Shown: piece after piece, positions 17,277 to 24,470 of the stretch
How positions within the stretch are numbered: position 1 is the first letter of the stretch
Layout of the letters: every line of letters starts with the position of its first letter
Assembly (NCBI GenBank): GCA_049611805.1
Contig: JBMZAX010000001.1
Span: 62,001-126,000, forward strand
Source: UBA7378 sp049611805
GTDB lineage: Bacteria > Pseudomonadota > Alphaproteobacteria > RS24
Reading direction: 5' to 3'
DNA length: 64,000 nt
The notes under the pieces: model-generated
What the model saw: only the letters and a program-made list of their open reading frames with translations
The model's database searches: none
Told to the model about the DNA's origin: nothing
Program-made: the position numbers and the translations under genes

Positions 17277-17331
17277 CGGTTTTCAGGCGCGTGCGCCAAA
17301 AACCCGATTATTGCAACTACCCGTTTGCTAA

Positions 17332-17369
17332 ATTGCAATACTGCATATGTGCAGATATAGTATTGCAAT
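17332..17369 (+). promoter_or_regulatory. promoter inside an 11-bp inverted repeat (LysR autoregulatory site)
   Basis: ATTGCAATACT (17332-17342) is the perfect inverse of AGTATTGCAAT (17359-17369). A smaller palindrome CTGCA-TATG-TGCAG (17341-17354) lies between them. The same bases form a promoter: TTGCAA (17333-17338), 17-base spacer, TATAGT (17356-17361). The start point would fall at about 17368-17371, on the ATG of the LysR gene, so the transcript may be leaderless. A repressor on this palindrome would cover both promoter boxes. Confidence 0.6.
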
Positions 17370-17370
17370 T

Positions 17371-18294
17371 ATGAAAAAGCTCGACTGGGACGATTTGCGC
17401 TTTTTTCTGGCTGTCGCGGCAGCCGGAAGCCTGTCTGCCGCTGCGCGCGAGCTGGGCGTCAACACCACAACCGTTTTGCGGCGTATTGCCAGTCTGGAAG
17501 AGGCTTTGCAGGCGCGCCTGTTTGAACGCCTGCGTTCGGGCTATGCGCTCACTCAGGAAGGCACCCGCCTGATGGAGACGCTGGAGCCAGTTGACCAGCG
17601 TCTGACCTCGCTGTCGCGCGATTTTCAGGCCGGTGCCACCTCATTGCAGGGCACGGTCAGGCTGGGTGCCAGCGATATTATTGCCAGCGGCTTTGTCGCG
17701 CCGTCTTTGGGCCGGTTTCGCGCCGAAAAACCCGATATTGCGCTGGATGTCGTCACCGACCCAAGCCTCACCGGGCCGGGGGCGGCCCCACGGGTTTTGA
17801 ACGCTTTGCGCGATGTCGATCTGGCCCTGCGGCTGGCGCGGCCCACGCAAGGCGACATGCTGGTTCGCAAGCTGGGCGATGTGGCTTACGGGCTTTACGC
17901 CACCCCGTCTTACATTGAACGCTTTGGCCCGGTGCCCATCAGCGGCGATTTGAGCGGCCATCAGATTGTCGGGTTTTCGCCCGATGACCGCCCTTTGGGG
18001 CCGGTCTGGTGGTTGTCGCGCGCCGAGCGCAATGCCCGTGTGGTCATGCGTTCGTCAAATGCGGCCGTTCGGCTGGGAACCGTGCTGGCAGACGAGGCAC
18101 TCGCCGCTCTGCCGTGTTTTGAGGCCGATCGGTTGGCGGGGCTTGAGCGCGTCGCCGGCCCCGACCTTATCGGCGGTTTGGAGCTGTGGTTGCTGACACG
18201 CTCCGATCTGGCCCAGCTCGGCCATGTGCGCGCGGTGATGGATTTTCTGGTCGCGGAAGTCAAGGCGCGAACGCCTGAGTTGTCGGGGCGGTGA
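17371..18294 (+). CDS. LysR-family transcriptional regulator
   Basis: This 307-residue regulator has a winged helix-turn-helix at its N-terminus: 'LDWDDLRFFLAVAAAGSLSAAARELGVNTTTVLRRIASLEEAL', then 'RLFERLRSGYALTQEG'. An effector-binding domain follows from about residue 90 ('GTVRLGASDIIASGF'). Target and ligand cannot be read. The 'VNTTTVLRRI' recognition helix resembles the LysR subgroup that regulates oxidative or detoxification genes, but I would not rely on that. No divergent partner gene exists; ilvC is upstream on the same strand. The start shown is the ATG at the predicted transcription start; an in-frame ATG at 17347 would lie inside the promoter. Confidence 0.88.
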   Translation: MKKLDWDDLRFFLAVAAAGSLSAAARELGVNTTTVLRRIASLEEALQARLFERLRSGYALTQEGTRLMETLEPVDQRLTSLSRDFQAGATSLQGTVRLGASDIIASGFVAPSLGRFRAEKPDIALDVVTDPSLTGPGAAPRVLNALRDVDLALRLARPTQGDMLVRKLGDVAYGLYATPSYIERFGPVPISGDLSGHQIVGFSPDDRPLGPVWWLSRAERNARVVMRSSNAAVRLGTVLADEALAALPCFEADRLAGLERVAGPDLIGGLELWLLTRSDLAQLGHVRAVMDFLVAEVKARTPELSGR

Positions 18295-18305
18295 TCTTGT
18301 TGAAT

Positions 18306-18333
18306 TTGCTTGCTTCTAGGCGCGCGCTTAGAT
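18306..18333 (+). promoter_or_regulatory. possible promoter for the leuA leader transcript
   Basis: TTGCTT (18306-18311), a 16-base spacer and TTAGAT (18328-18333) are the best sigma-70-like match in the 302-base gap between the LysR gene and leuA. Transcription from here would start near 18340 and include the leader ORF. The match is moderate. Apart from the leader ORF and its hairpins I see nothing else in the gap. Confidence 0.3.
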
Positions 18334-18403
18334 AAACAGATAAAGGTTAATACCGAAGCAAATACAGGTAATGTGGATCTGAATGGCACATACGGGTAAC
18401 ACG

Positions 18404-18502
18404 ATGACGGAACGGAGCTTGCTGGCGCAACAGCGCAAGTTTGCATGCGTGTCCGTGCGCGTGAAATCCGATCTGGAAATCCTTCTCCTTATGTGCCCCT
18501 GA
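18404..18502 (+). CDS. leucine leader peptide of leuA
   Basis: This is a 32-codon open frame 95 bases upstream of leuA. It ends ...Asp-Leu-Glu-Ile-Leu-Leu-Leu-Met-Cys-Pro-stop, with the three consecutive leucines written CTT, CTC, CTT (18482-18490). Those are uncommon leucine codons in this GC-rich sequence, where CTG dominates. An in-frame ATG at 18383, preceded by GGA at a suitable distance and by a stop codon, would make it 39 codons. Leader peptides ending in runs of the end-product amino acid are the hallmark of attenuation in amino acid operons. Here nine bases of the Ile-Leu-Leu codons complement the leuA ribosome-binding region. The peptide itself is probably not functional. Confidence 0.62.
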   Translation: MTERSLLAQQRKFACVSVRVKSDLEILLLMCP

Positions 18503-18590
18503 GACCGGACAGTCCATGCGATGGCGCGTTCTCAGGGGATTAAAAAAGAGAGATTAATCTATCCGGAAAAACCCGGACTTTGAGAAGGAT
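18479..18590 (+). promoter_or_regulatory. leuA leader RNA: anti-Shine-Dalgarno pairing and hairpins
   Basis: ATCCTTCTC (18479-18487, the Ile-Leu-Leu codons of the leader ORF) is the perfect complement of GAGAAGGAT (18582-18590), the leuA Shine-Dalgarno region. Inside this long-range pairing lie two hairpins. Hairpin A is CCCCTGAGA/TCTCAGGGG (18496-18504 with 18530-18538), whose 5' arm contains the leader stop codon. Hairpin B is TCCGG/CCGGA (18562-18566 with 18573-18577). There is no U-run after either hairpin, so control is more likely at translation than at transcription termination. A ribosome stalled on the leucine codons would cover the anti-SD and free leuA. Confidence 0.55.
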
Positions 18591-18596
18591 AAACAC

Positions 18597-20195
18597 ATGA
18601 CCAATCAAGCAAAACAACAAGGATCCGACGCTGACCGCGTTTTGATTTTTGACACCACTTTGCGCGACGGCGAGCAATCTCCCGGCGCCTCCATGACGCT
18701 GGGCGAAAAACTGCGTGTCGCCGAGATTTTGGACACAATGGGCGTCGACATTATCGAGGCCGGTTTCCCGATTGCCTCCAATGGCGATTTTGAAAGCGTC
18801 AGCGAGGTTGCCAAGCTGGTCGAGCAGGCCCAAGTTTGCGGGCTGGCGCGCGCCGGCGAAAAAGATATCGACCGCGCCGGAGAAGCCCTGAAGCACGCCA
18901 AAAACCCGCGTATCCATACGTTCATTTCGACCAGCCCCGTGCATATGAAGCACAAGCTGCAAATGCAGCCGGACGAGGTGATGGAGGCCATTGCCTTCAG
19001 TGTGACGCGTGCGCGCAAATATACCGACAATGTCGAATGGTCGCCCGAAGACGCCACCCGCACCGATCCCGATTTTCTGTGCGCGGTTGTGGAAACGGCG
19101 ATTAAGGCCGGCGCGACAACAATCAATATTCCCGACACGGTGGGCTACACCATGCCGCAGGAATATTTCGAGACCGTGACCATGCTGCGCAACCGCGTGC
19201 CGAATATCGACAAGGCCGTTATTTCCACCCATTGCCACAATGATTTGGGGCTGGCGGTGGCCAATTCGCTGGCCGGTGTTCAGGCCGGTGCCCGCCAAAT
19301 CGAATGTACGATTAACGGCATTGGCGAACGCGCCGGCAATGCCGCGCTGGAAGAAATCGTCATGGCGATGAATGTGCGCGGCGATTTGATGGCGCAATGG
19401 ACAAACATCGAAACCACCATGCTGGCGCGCGCCTCCAAGCTGGTATCGTCGGTCACGGCGTTTCCGGTGCAATATAACAAGGCGATTGTCGGCCAAAATG
19501 CGTTTGCCCATGAAAGCGGCATTCATCAGGACGGCATGCTGAAAAACAATCAGACTTACGAAATTATGACGCCGGAAAGCGTCGGCATTTCGCAGTCCTC
19601 GCTGGTTATGGGCAAGCATTCGGGCCGCCATGCGTTCCGCGAGAAAATCCACGAATTGGGATATGAGCTGGGCGACAATCAGATGCAGGAAGCCTTTGTG
19701 CGGTTCAAAGATTTGGCCGACCGCAAAAAACACGTGTTTGACGATGACCTCATCGCATTGGTGGATGATGAAGTTGCCAAGGGCGTTGACGCCATCAAGC
19801 TGGTTTCGCTGCGTGTCATCTCCGGCTCGGAAGGGCCGCAATCGGCCGATTTGGAGCTGGAAATTGACGGTGCCATACACGCCGTGCAAAGCACCGGAGA
19901 CGGGCCCGTTGATGCCACCTTCAATGCCATCAAGGCCCTGTTTGAGCACAATGCCGTGCTGCAATTATACCAGGTGCATGCAGTGACCGAAGGCACCGAC
20001 GCGCAAGCCGAGGTCAGCGTGCGGCTGGAAGAAAACGGCAAGACCGTTACCGGTCGCGGCGCCGATACGGACACTATGGTCGCCTCGGCGCGCGCTTATG
20101 TGAGTGCCTTGAATAAATTAATCATCAAACGGCAAAAGACAGCACCGGACTCCGAGAGTGCCTGGTCTTCTGTCAAGGGAGTATCTGATGCTTAA
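18597..20195 (+). CDS. leuA: 2-isopropylmalate synthase
   Basis: This enzyme condenses acetyl-CoA with 2-oxoisovalerate, the committed step to leucine. The 532-residue protein has a TIM barrel starting 'VLIFDTTLRDGEQSPGASM', with 'STHCHNDLGLAVANSLAG' (metal ligands) and 'GIGERAGNAALEEIVMAM'. 'HESGIHQDGMLK' and the C-terminal allosteric domain ('SLRVISGSEGPQSADLEL') follow; leucine feedback normally acts on that domain. The start is fixed by AGAAGGATAAACAC before ATG. The frame runs 8 bases into mreB, so leucine synthesis and cell-shape genes appear translationally coupled. Confidence 0.96.
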   Translation: MTNQAKQQGSDADRVLIFDTTLRDGEQSPGASMTLGEKLRVAEILDTMGVDIIEAGFPIASNGDFESVSEVAKLVEQAQVCGLARAGEKDIDRAGEALKHAKNPRIHTFISTSPVHMKHKLQMQPDEVMEAIAFSVTRARKYTDNVEWSPEDATRTDPDFLCAVVETAIKAGATTINIPDTVGYTMPQEYFETVTMLRNRVPNIDKAVISTHCHNDLGLAVANSLAGVQAGARQIECTINGIGERAGNAALEEIVMAMNVRGDLMAQWTNIETTMLARASKLVSSVTAFPVQYNKAIVGQNAFAHESGIHQDGMLKNNQTYEIMTPESVGISQSSLVMGKHSGRHAFREKIHELGYELGDNQMQEAFVRFKDLADRKKHVFDDDLIALVDDEVAKGVDAIKLVSLRVISGSEGPQSADLELEIDGAIHAVQSTGDGPVDATFNAIKALFEHNAVLQLYQVHAVTEGTDAQAEVSVRLEENGKTVTGRGADTDTMVASARAYVSALNKLIIKRQKTAPDSESAWSSVKGVSDA

Positions 20196-21228
20196 CAGTC
20201 TTTTAGCCATGTTTTCGGCCGATATGGCCATCGATCTTGGAACGGCGAACACGCTCGTCTATGTGAAAGGGCGCGGCATTGTTCTGAACGAACCGTCGGT
20301 GGTGGCGATTTTCGAATCCTCCGGTCGTAATCGTGTGCTGGCTGTTGGCGATGAAGCCAAAATGATGCTGGGGCGGACGCCGGGCAATATCAAGGCCATT
20401 CGGCCCATGCGCGACGGCGTGATTGCCGATTTCGATGTCACCGAAGAGATGATCAAACACTTCATCCGCAAGGTGCATAACCGGCGCTCTTTCGCCAATC
20501 CGCAAATTGTCGTGTGCGTCCCGTCCGGGGCAACGGCGGTCGAACGCCGCGCCATTCAGGAAAGCGCTATGTCGGCGGGCGCGCGGCGTGTGTTTTTGAT
20601 TGAAGAGCCAATGGCGGCGGCGATTGGCGCAGGCTTGCCGGTTACCGAGCCGACCGGGTCCATGGTGGTTGATATTGGCGGCGGCACAACGGAAGTCGCC
20701 GTATTGTCGCTGGGCGGCATTGTGTATTCGCGCTCGGTGCGTGTCGGCGGTGACAAAATGGATGAAGCGATTATCGGACATATCCGCCGCAACCATAATT
20801 TGCTGCTCGGCGAGTCGAGTGCCGAGCGCATCAAAAAAGAAGTGGGCACGGCGATGATGGCGCCGGGCGAAGATGGCGCGTCTGTCAAAATCAAGGGGCG
20901 CGATCTGATGAACGGTGTGCCGCGCGAAGTGTCTTTGACGCAGCGCGAAATTGCCGAAAGTCTCGCCGAGCCGGTCGGGGCCATTGTCGAGGCCGTGAAA
21001 GTGGCACTTGAGGCAACTCCGCCGGAACTCGCCGCTGACATTGTCGATAAGGGCATTGTCATGACCGGTGGTGGCGGCCTGCTGCATAATCTGGACGCTT
21101 ATTTGCGCGAGGCGACGGGTTTGCCGGTCTCGATTGCCGATGAAGCACTTTCTTGCGTTGCGCTGGGTACAGGACGAGCTCTTGAACACATAAAAACCAT
21201 GAAGCACGTTCTTTCGGCGGCCTATTAA
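20188..21228 (+). CDS. mreB: rod shape-determining protein MreB
   Basis: This 346-residue actin-like ATPase forms membrane-associated filaments that guide lateral cell-wall synthesis. It starts 'MLNSLLAMFSADMAIDLGTANTLVYVKG', the standard MreB opening. The phosphate and nucleotide loops are 'VDIGGGTTEVAVLSLGG' and 'GIVMTGGGGLLHNLD'. The ATG lies 8 bases inside the end of leuA, with GGGAG at an appropriate distance before it (AAGGGAGTATCTG). Another in-frame start 30 bases earlier would add residues unlike the family. mreC, mreD, mrdA and rodA follow, an intact elongasome operon. Confidence 0.96.
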   Translation: MLNSLLAMFSADMAIDLGTANTLVYVKGRGIVLNEPSVVAIFESSGRNRVLAVGDEAKMMLGRTPGNIKAIRPMRDGVIADFDVTEEMIKHFIRKVHNRRSFANPQIVVCVPSGATAVERRAIQESAMSAGARRVFLIEEPMAAAIGAGLPVTEPTGSMVVDIGGGTTEVAVLSLGGIVYSRSVRVGGDKMDEAIIGHIRRNHNLLLGESSAERIKKEVGTAMMAPGEDGASVKIKGRDLMNGVPREVSLTQREIAESLAEPVGAIVEAVKVALEATPPELAADIVDKGIVMTGGGGLLHNLDAYLREATGLPVSIADEALSCVALGTGRALEHIKTMKHVLSAAY

Positions 21229-21253
21229 CGCTCAATAGGGTTGGGGGCCCGCG

Positions 21254-22126
21254 GTGGCGAGTTTTAAATCAAGACGTGGCGAACTTCGTGTCATCAGCGT
21301 TTCCGGCATCACCCTCATTTGCCTGCTCTTTGCGGCCATCTGTTTGATATTTGTTTCGCGTAATGACGATATTATCGACGATATGCGCCAGTTCATGGCG
21401 GATGTGTTTTCCCCGACCTATGATCTGATCTCGCGCCCCGGTCTCGAATTGCGCAAAATGCGCAATGTGGCGACGAATCTGGTCGACCTTCAAGCCAGCT
21501 ATCAGGAATTGGAGGCGGAAAATCAGCGTCTGCGCGAGCAATTGGGAGAATTGGGCCGCACCCGTGTTTTGCTGGACCGCTATCGTGAATTATTGTCGCT
21601 GCCGGTCGAGCCCAGCCTGCATGTCATTTCGGCCCGCGTGATTGCGGATATGCAAAGCCCGTTTGTGCGAACGCTGGTGGCAAATACCGGACGCCTTGCC
21701 GGTGTCAAAGAAGGCCAGGCGGTTACCGGGGGCAACGGCCTTATCGGGCGTATTGTGTCGGTTGGGCGTGTTTCCAGCCGCTTGCTGCTGCTCACCGATT
21801 TCAACAGCCATGTGCCCGTACTGATTGCGCCCAACAACACACGCGCCATTTTGTCCGGCAATAATGCCGACAATCCGGTATTGCGGTTTCTGCCCAAAAA
21901 CACGGTGATTGAAGAAGGTGCCCAAGTGGTTACCTCCGGCGATGGCGGGCAGGTGCCCATTGGCATTCCGGTGGGGGTTGTGCGGGTTGATGATGACGGG
22001 CGCCCCTTTGTCGATTTGCAGGAAGACCTGCATAATTTGAGTTATGTGCGCATTATTTCGACCCGCGACATTGAACAGCCGCCGCGCGAAACAGATGCCC
22101 GAACCTTGCCGGGCTCAGGCCGATGA
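21254..22126 (+). CDS. mreC: rod shape-determining protein MreC
   Basis: This 290-residue elongasome scaffold has a short basic N-terminus and one transmembrane helix 'ISVSGITLICLLFAAICLIFV' (about 13-33). A coiled coil 'LQASYQELEAENQRLREQLGELG' (about 75-98) leads into the periplasmic beta-rich domain ('VISARVIADMQSPFVRTLVANTG', 'GRIVSVGRVSSRLLLLTDFNSHVPV'). MreC contacts PBP2 and MreD. The start codon is GTG. The last codons overlap mreD by four bases (ATGA). It follows mreB by 25 bases. Confidence 0.94.
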   Translation: MASFKSRRGELRVISVSGITLICLLFAAICLIFVSRNDDIIDDMRQFMADVFSPTYDLISRPGLELRKMRNVATNLVDLQASYQELEAENQRLREQLGELGRTRVLLDRYRELLSLPVEPSLHVISARVIADMQSPFVRTLVANTGRLAGVKEGQAVTGGNGLIGRIVSVGRVSSRLLLLTDFNSHVPVLIAPNNTRAILSGNNADNPVLRFLPKNTVIEEGAQVVTSGDGGQVPIGIPVGVVRVDDDGRPFVDLQEDLHNLSYVRIISTRDIEQPPRETDARTLPGSGR

Positions 22127-22644
22127 GCGGGCAGTCGCCGACCGGTGTGCAAACACCCGGCCAGCGCGTGCTGGTCAATGTGCTGCCGCTGTTTTTGATT
22201 TTTTTCCTCATTCTGACGGGCCATGTTTCCTCCGGTTTTGAACTCACCGCGCATTTTGATCCGGCACTCTTTCTGGTTCCGGTGTTTTTTCTGGCGCTTT
22301 ACGGCCAGCGCACCGCCACCCCTGTCATCATTATGCTTTTGGGGCTTTTCAAAGATGTTGTCGACGGCACACCGGTCGGTTTTTGGGGCTTTCTCATCAC
22401 TTTCTTTTTCTTCGCCGCGCAAGGTCAACAGCAAGTGCTGGCGCGGGCGGGCTTGCGCGGGCGGTGGCTGGGCTATAGCGGCATTTGTTCACTGACTTTT
22501 CTGCTCGGCTATCTCATTGCCACGGTGCGCGATGATATGCTGAGCCTGTTCTGGATCAGCATGGGCTCGGCGGCATTGTCCTCTTTGTGGTTTTTGCCAA
22601 TTAGCTTAATAATGGGGCTGCTGATCGCCGAAGAGCAGGAGTAG
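22123..22644 (+). CDS. mreD: rod shape-determining protein MreD
   Basis: This 173-residue integral membrane protein has about five to six predicted helices, for example 'VNVLPLFLIFFLILTGHV', 'FLVPVFFLALYG' and 'FWISMGSAALSSLWFLPISLIMGLL'. The motif 'LLGLFKDVVDGTPVGFWGF' corresponds to the conserved region of MreD. It acts with MreC to support PBP2 and RodA. The start overlaps the mreC stop, and the PBP2 gene starts 8 bases after its stop. The first 12 residues are unusually polar for this family, so an internal start is possible. Confidence 0.9.
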   Translation: MSGQSPTGVQTPGQRVLVNVLPLFLIFFLILTGHVSSGFELTAHFDPALFLVPVFFLALYGQRTATPVIIMLLGLFKDVVDGTPVGFWGFLITFFFFAAQGQQQVLARAGLRGRWLGYSGICSLTFLLGYLIATVRDDMLSLFWISMGSAALSSLWFLPISLIMGLLIAEEQE

Positions 22645-22652
22645 ATCCGAAA

Positions 22653-24470
22653 ATGGCCGGCTTTGATGATGATGCAACAACCTTTACCCGCCGCGGGCTG
22701 GTGCTGGGCGTGTCTCAAATCGCTCTGTTTTCCCTGCTGGCCGGACGGTTGCAATATCTTCAGGTTGCGCGCAGCGACCTCTATGCCACGCTGGCCGAAG
22801 ACAATCGGGTAAATGTTAGATTGATGGCACCGCCACGGGGCCAAATTTTCGACCGCAATAAAGTTAAACTGGCCGATAATGACCAGGATTTTCAGGTTGT
22901 TCTGATACCCGAACAGGCCGGAGATCTCGATGCCACGGTTGCCAAGCTTTCAAAATTGCTGGATTTTTCCGACCGCCAGCAAAAGGATTTACTGCGTCGG
23001 GCGCGGCGCGGGCCAAAATTCCGCCCCCTCACAGTGGCTGAAAATCTGAGCTGGGAAACATTTTCGCAAGTTAATTTGAACCTGCCATTTCTCTCCGGCG
23101 TGCAGCCGCGTGTCGGCGACCGGCGCATTTACAGCTTTGCCGATGCCACCGCGCATACTGTCGGCTATGTGGGGATTGAAACCAAGCGCGACATTGAAGT
23201 GCATGGCAATGCACCCTCGGATATGGTCGGGCGCAGCGGCATTGAGCGCTATTTTGAGGCCGCGCTTCGCGGCGAGGCGGGCGTGCGCCATGTGGAGGTT
23301 AACGCGCATGGGCGCACCGTGCGCGAACTGGCTTTCGACCCCGGTCGGCCCGGCGCGGATATCGAGCTGACGCTGGACATTGATTTGCAGAAATTCGCGC
23401 ATGAACGCATGGCCGGGCATAGCGGGTCGGCCATTGTCATGGATACGCAAACCGGCGATTTGCTGTGCATGGTCTCAACACCGGCTTTTGACCCCAACAA
23501 GCTGTCGCAAGGGGTGGATACAAAAAGCTGGAACGAAATGGTGGCGCATGAGCGCAAACCGCTGATGAATAAAGTCTTGCGCGGGCAATATTCTCCGGGC
23601 TCCACCTTCAAAATGCTGGTCGGGCTGGCCGCGCTTGAGGCAGGGGTCATCACGCCGGAGGAGCCGATCGAATGTACCGGCATTTATTCCTTTGGCGGCG
23701 AAGATTTCCATTGCTGGAAAGATGAAGGCCACGGCCCCATGCGCTTTGAAGATGCAATCGCGCAATCTTGCGACACATATTACTACGAAATCGCGCGTCG
23801 GCTCGGCATCGACAATATAGAAAAAATGGCGCGGCGTTTTAATCTCGGCCAGCCGACGGGCATTGAAATCGGCGGCGAAAAAGCCGGCATTGTGCCGGGG
23901 CGCGACTGGAAGCGGGCAAATTATGACGCCGGCTGGCGCACGGGCGAAACATTGATTACGGGCATCGGACAGGGCTTTTTGCTGGTCACACCCTTGCAAT
24001 TGGCCGTTATGACAGCGTCGCTGGCAAATGGCGGCTTTATCGTTCGCCCGCGCCTCATTCGTGACACCGAGCCGGTTCCGCCCCAGCCTATCGGCATTGA
24101 TGCCCAGCATCTCGCGCGGGTAAACAGCGCCATGTATAAGGTCGTCAACCGGCCTTTGGGCACGGCCTATGATTCCTCAATCCTGATTAACGGCAACCGC
24201 ATGAACGGCAAGACGGGCACCGTGCAGGTGCGCCGTATTTCCAAGGATGAACGCCAAAGCGGTGTTTTGTCGAATAAGGAGCTGGACTGGCACCTGCGCG
24301 ACCATTCGCTGTTTGTCGGCTATGCGCCGCACAACAAGCCGCGCTATGCCATTTCAATCGTCATTGAGCATGGCGGCGGCGGGGCTTATGTGGCCGCCCC
24401 CATTGCACGCGATATTATGGCCGAATTACTGCGCAATGAAGGCCGTGTGCGCGAAGCGAGGGCATTATGA
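22653..24470 (+). CDS. mrdA: penicillin-binding protein 2 (elongation transpeptidase)
   Basis: This 605-residue class B PBP cross-links peptidoglycan during elongation. After a short cytoplasmic N-terminus and a transmembrane helix ('VLGVSQIALFSLLAGRLQYL', about 17-36), the pedestal domain has 'PPRGQIFDRNKVKLADN'. The catalytic SxxK is in 'YSPGSTFKMLVGLAALE' (about 310), the SxN in 'AQSCDTYYYEIARR', and the KTG in 'MNGKTGTVQ'. These are the three penicillin-binding motifs, with SxN present as SCD, a variant seen in PBP2. It overlaps rodA by four bases (ATGA), consistent with the PBP2-RodA pair working as one polymerase/transpeptidase. Confidence 0.95.
   Translation: MAGFDDDATTFTRRGLVLGVSQIALFSLLAGRLQYLQVARSDLYATLAEDNRVNVRLMAPPRGQIFDRNKVKLADNDQDFQVVLIPEQAGDLDATVAKLSKLLDFSDRQQKDLLRRARRGPKFRPLTVAENLSWETFSQVNLNLPFLSGVQPRVGDRRIYSFADATAHTVGYVGIETKRDIEVHGNAPSDMVGRSGIERYFEAALRGEAGVRHVEVNAHGRTVRELAFDPGRPGADIELTLDIDLQKFAHERMAGHSGSAIVMDTQTGDLLCMVSTPAFDPNKLSQGVDTKSWNEMVAHERKPLMNKVLRGQYSPGSTFKMLVGLAALEAGVITPEEPIECTGIYSFGGEDFHCWKDEGHGPMRFEDAIAQSCDTYYYEIARRLGIDNIEKMARRFNLGQPTGIEIGGEKAGIVPGRDWKRANYDAGWRTGETLITGIGQGFLLVTPLQLAVMTASLANGGFIVRPRLIRDTEPVPPQPIGIDAQHLARVNSAMYKVVNRPLGTAYDSSILINGNRMNGKTGTVQVRRISKDERQSGVLSNKELDWHLRDHSLFVGYAPHNKPRYAISIVIEHGGGGAYVAAPIARDIMAELLRNEGRVREARAL

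Noticed and set aside
17279..17304. Terminator after ilvC
   Set aside because: The GGCGC-GT-GCGCC hairpin has a two-base loop and is followed by AAAAA, so it is not functional as an intrinsic terminator on the plus strand.
18496..18545. Intrinsic terminator in the leuA leader
   Set aside because: The CCCCTGAGA/TCTCAGGGG stem is good, but it is followed by ATTAAAAAAG on the coding strand, not by U-residues, so termination is unlikely.
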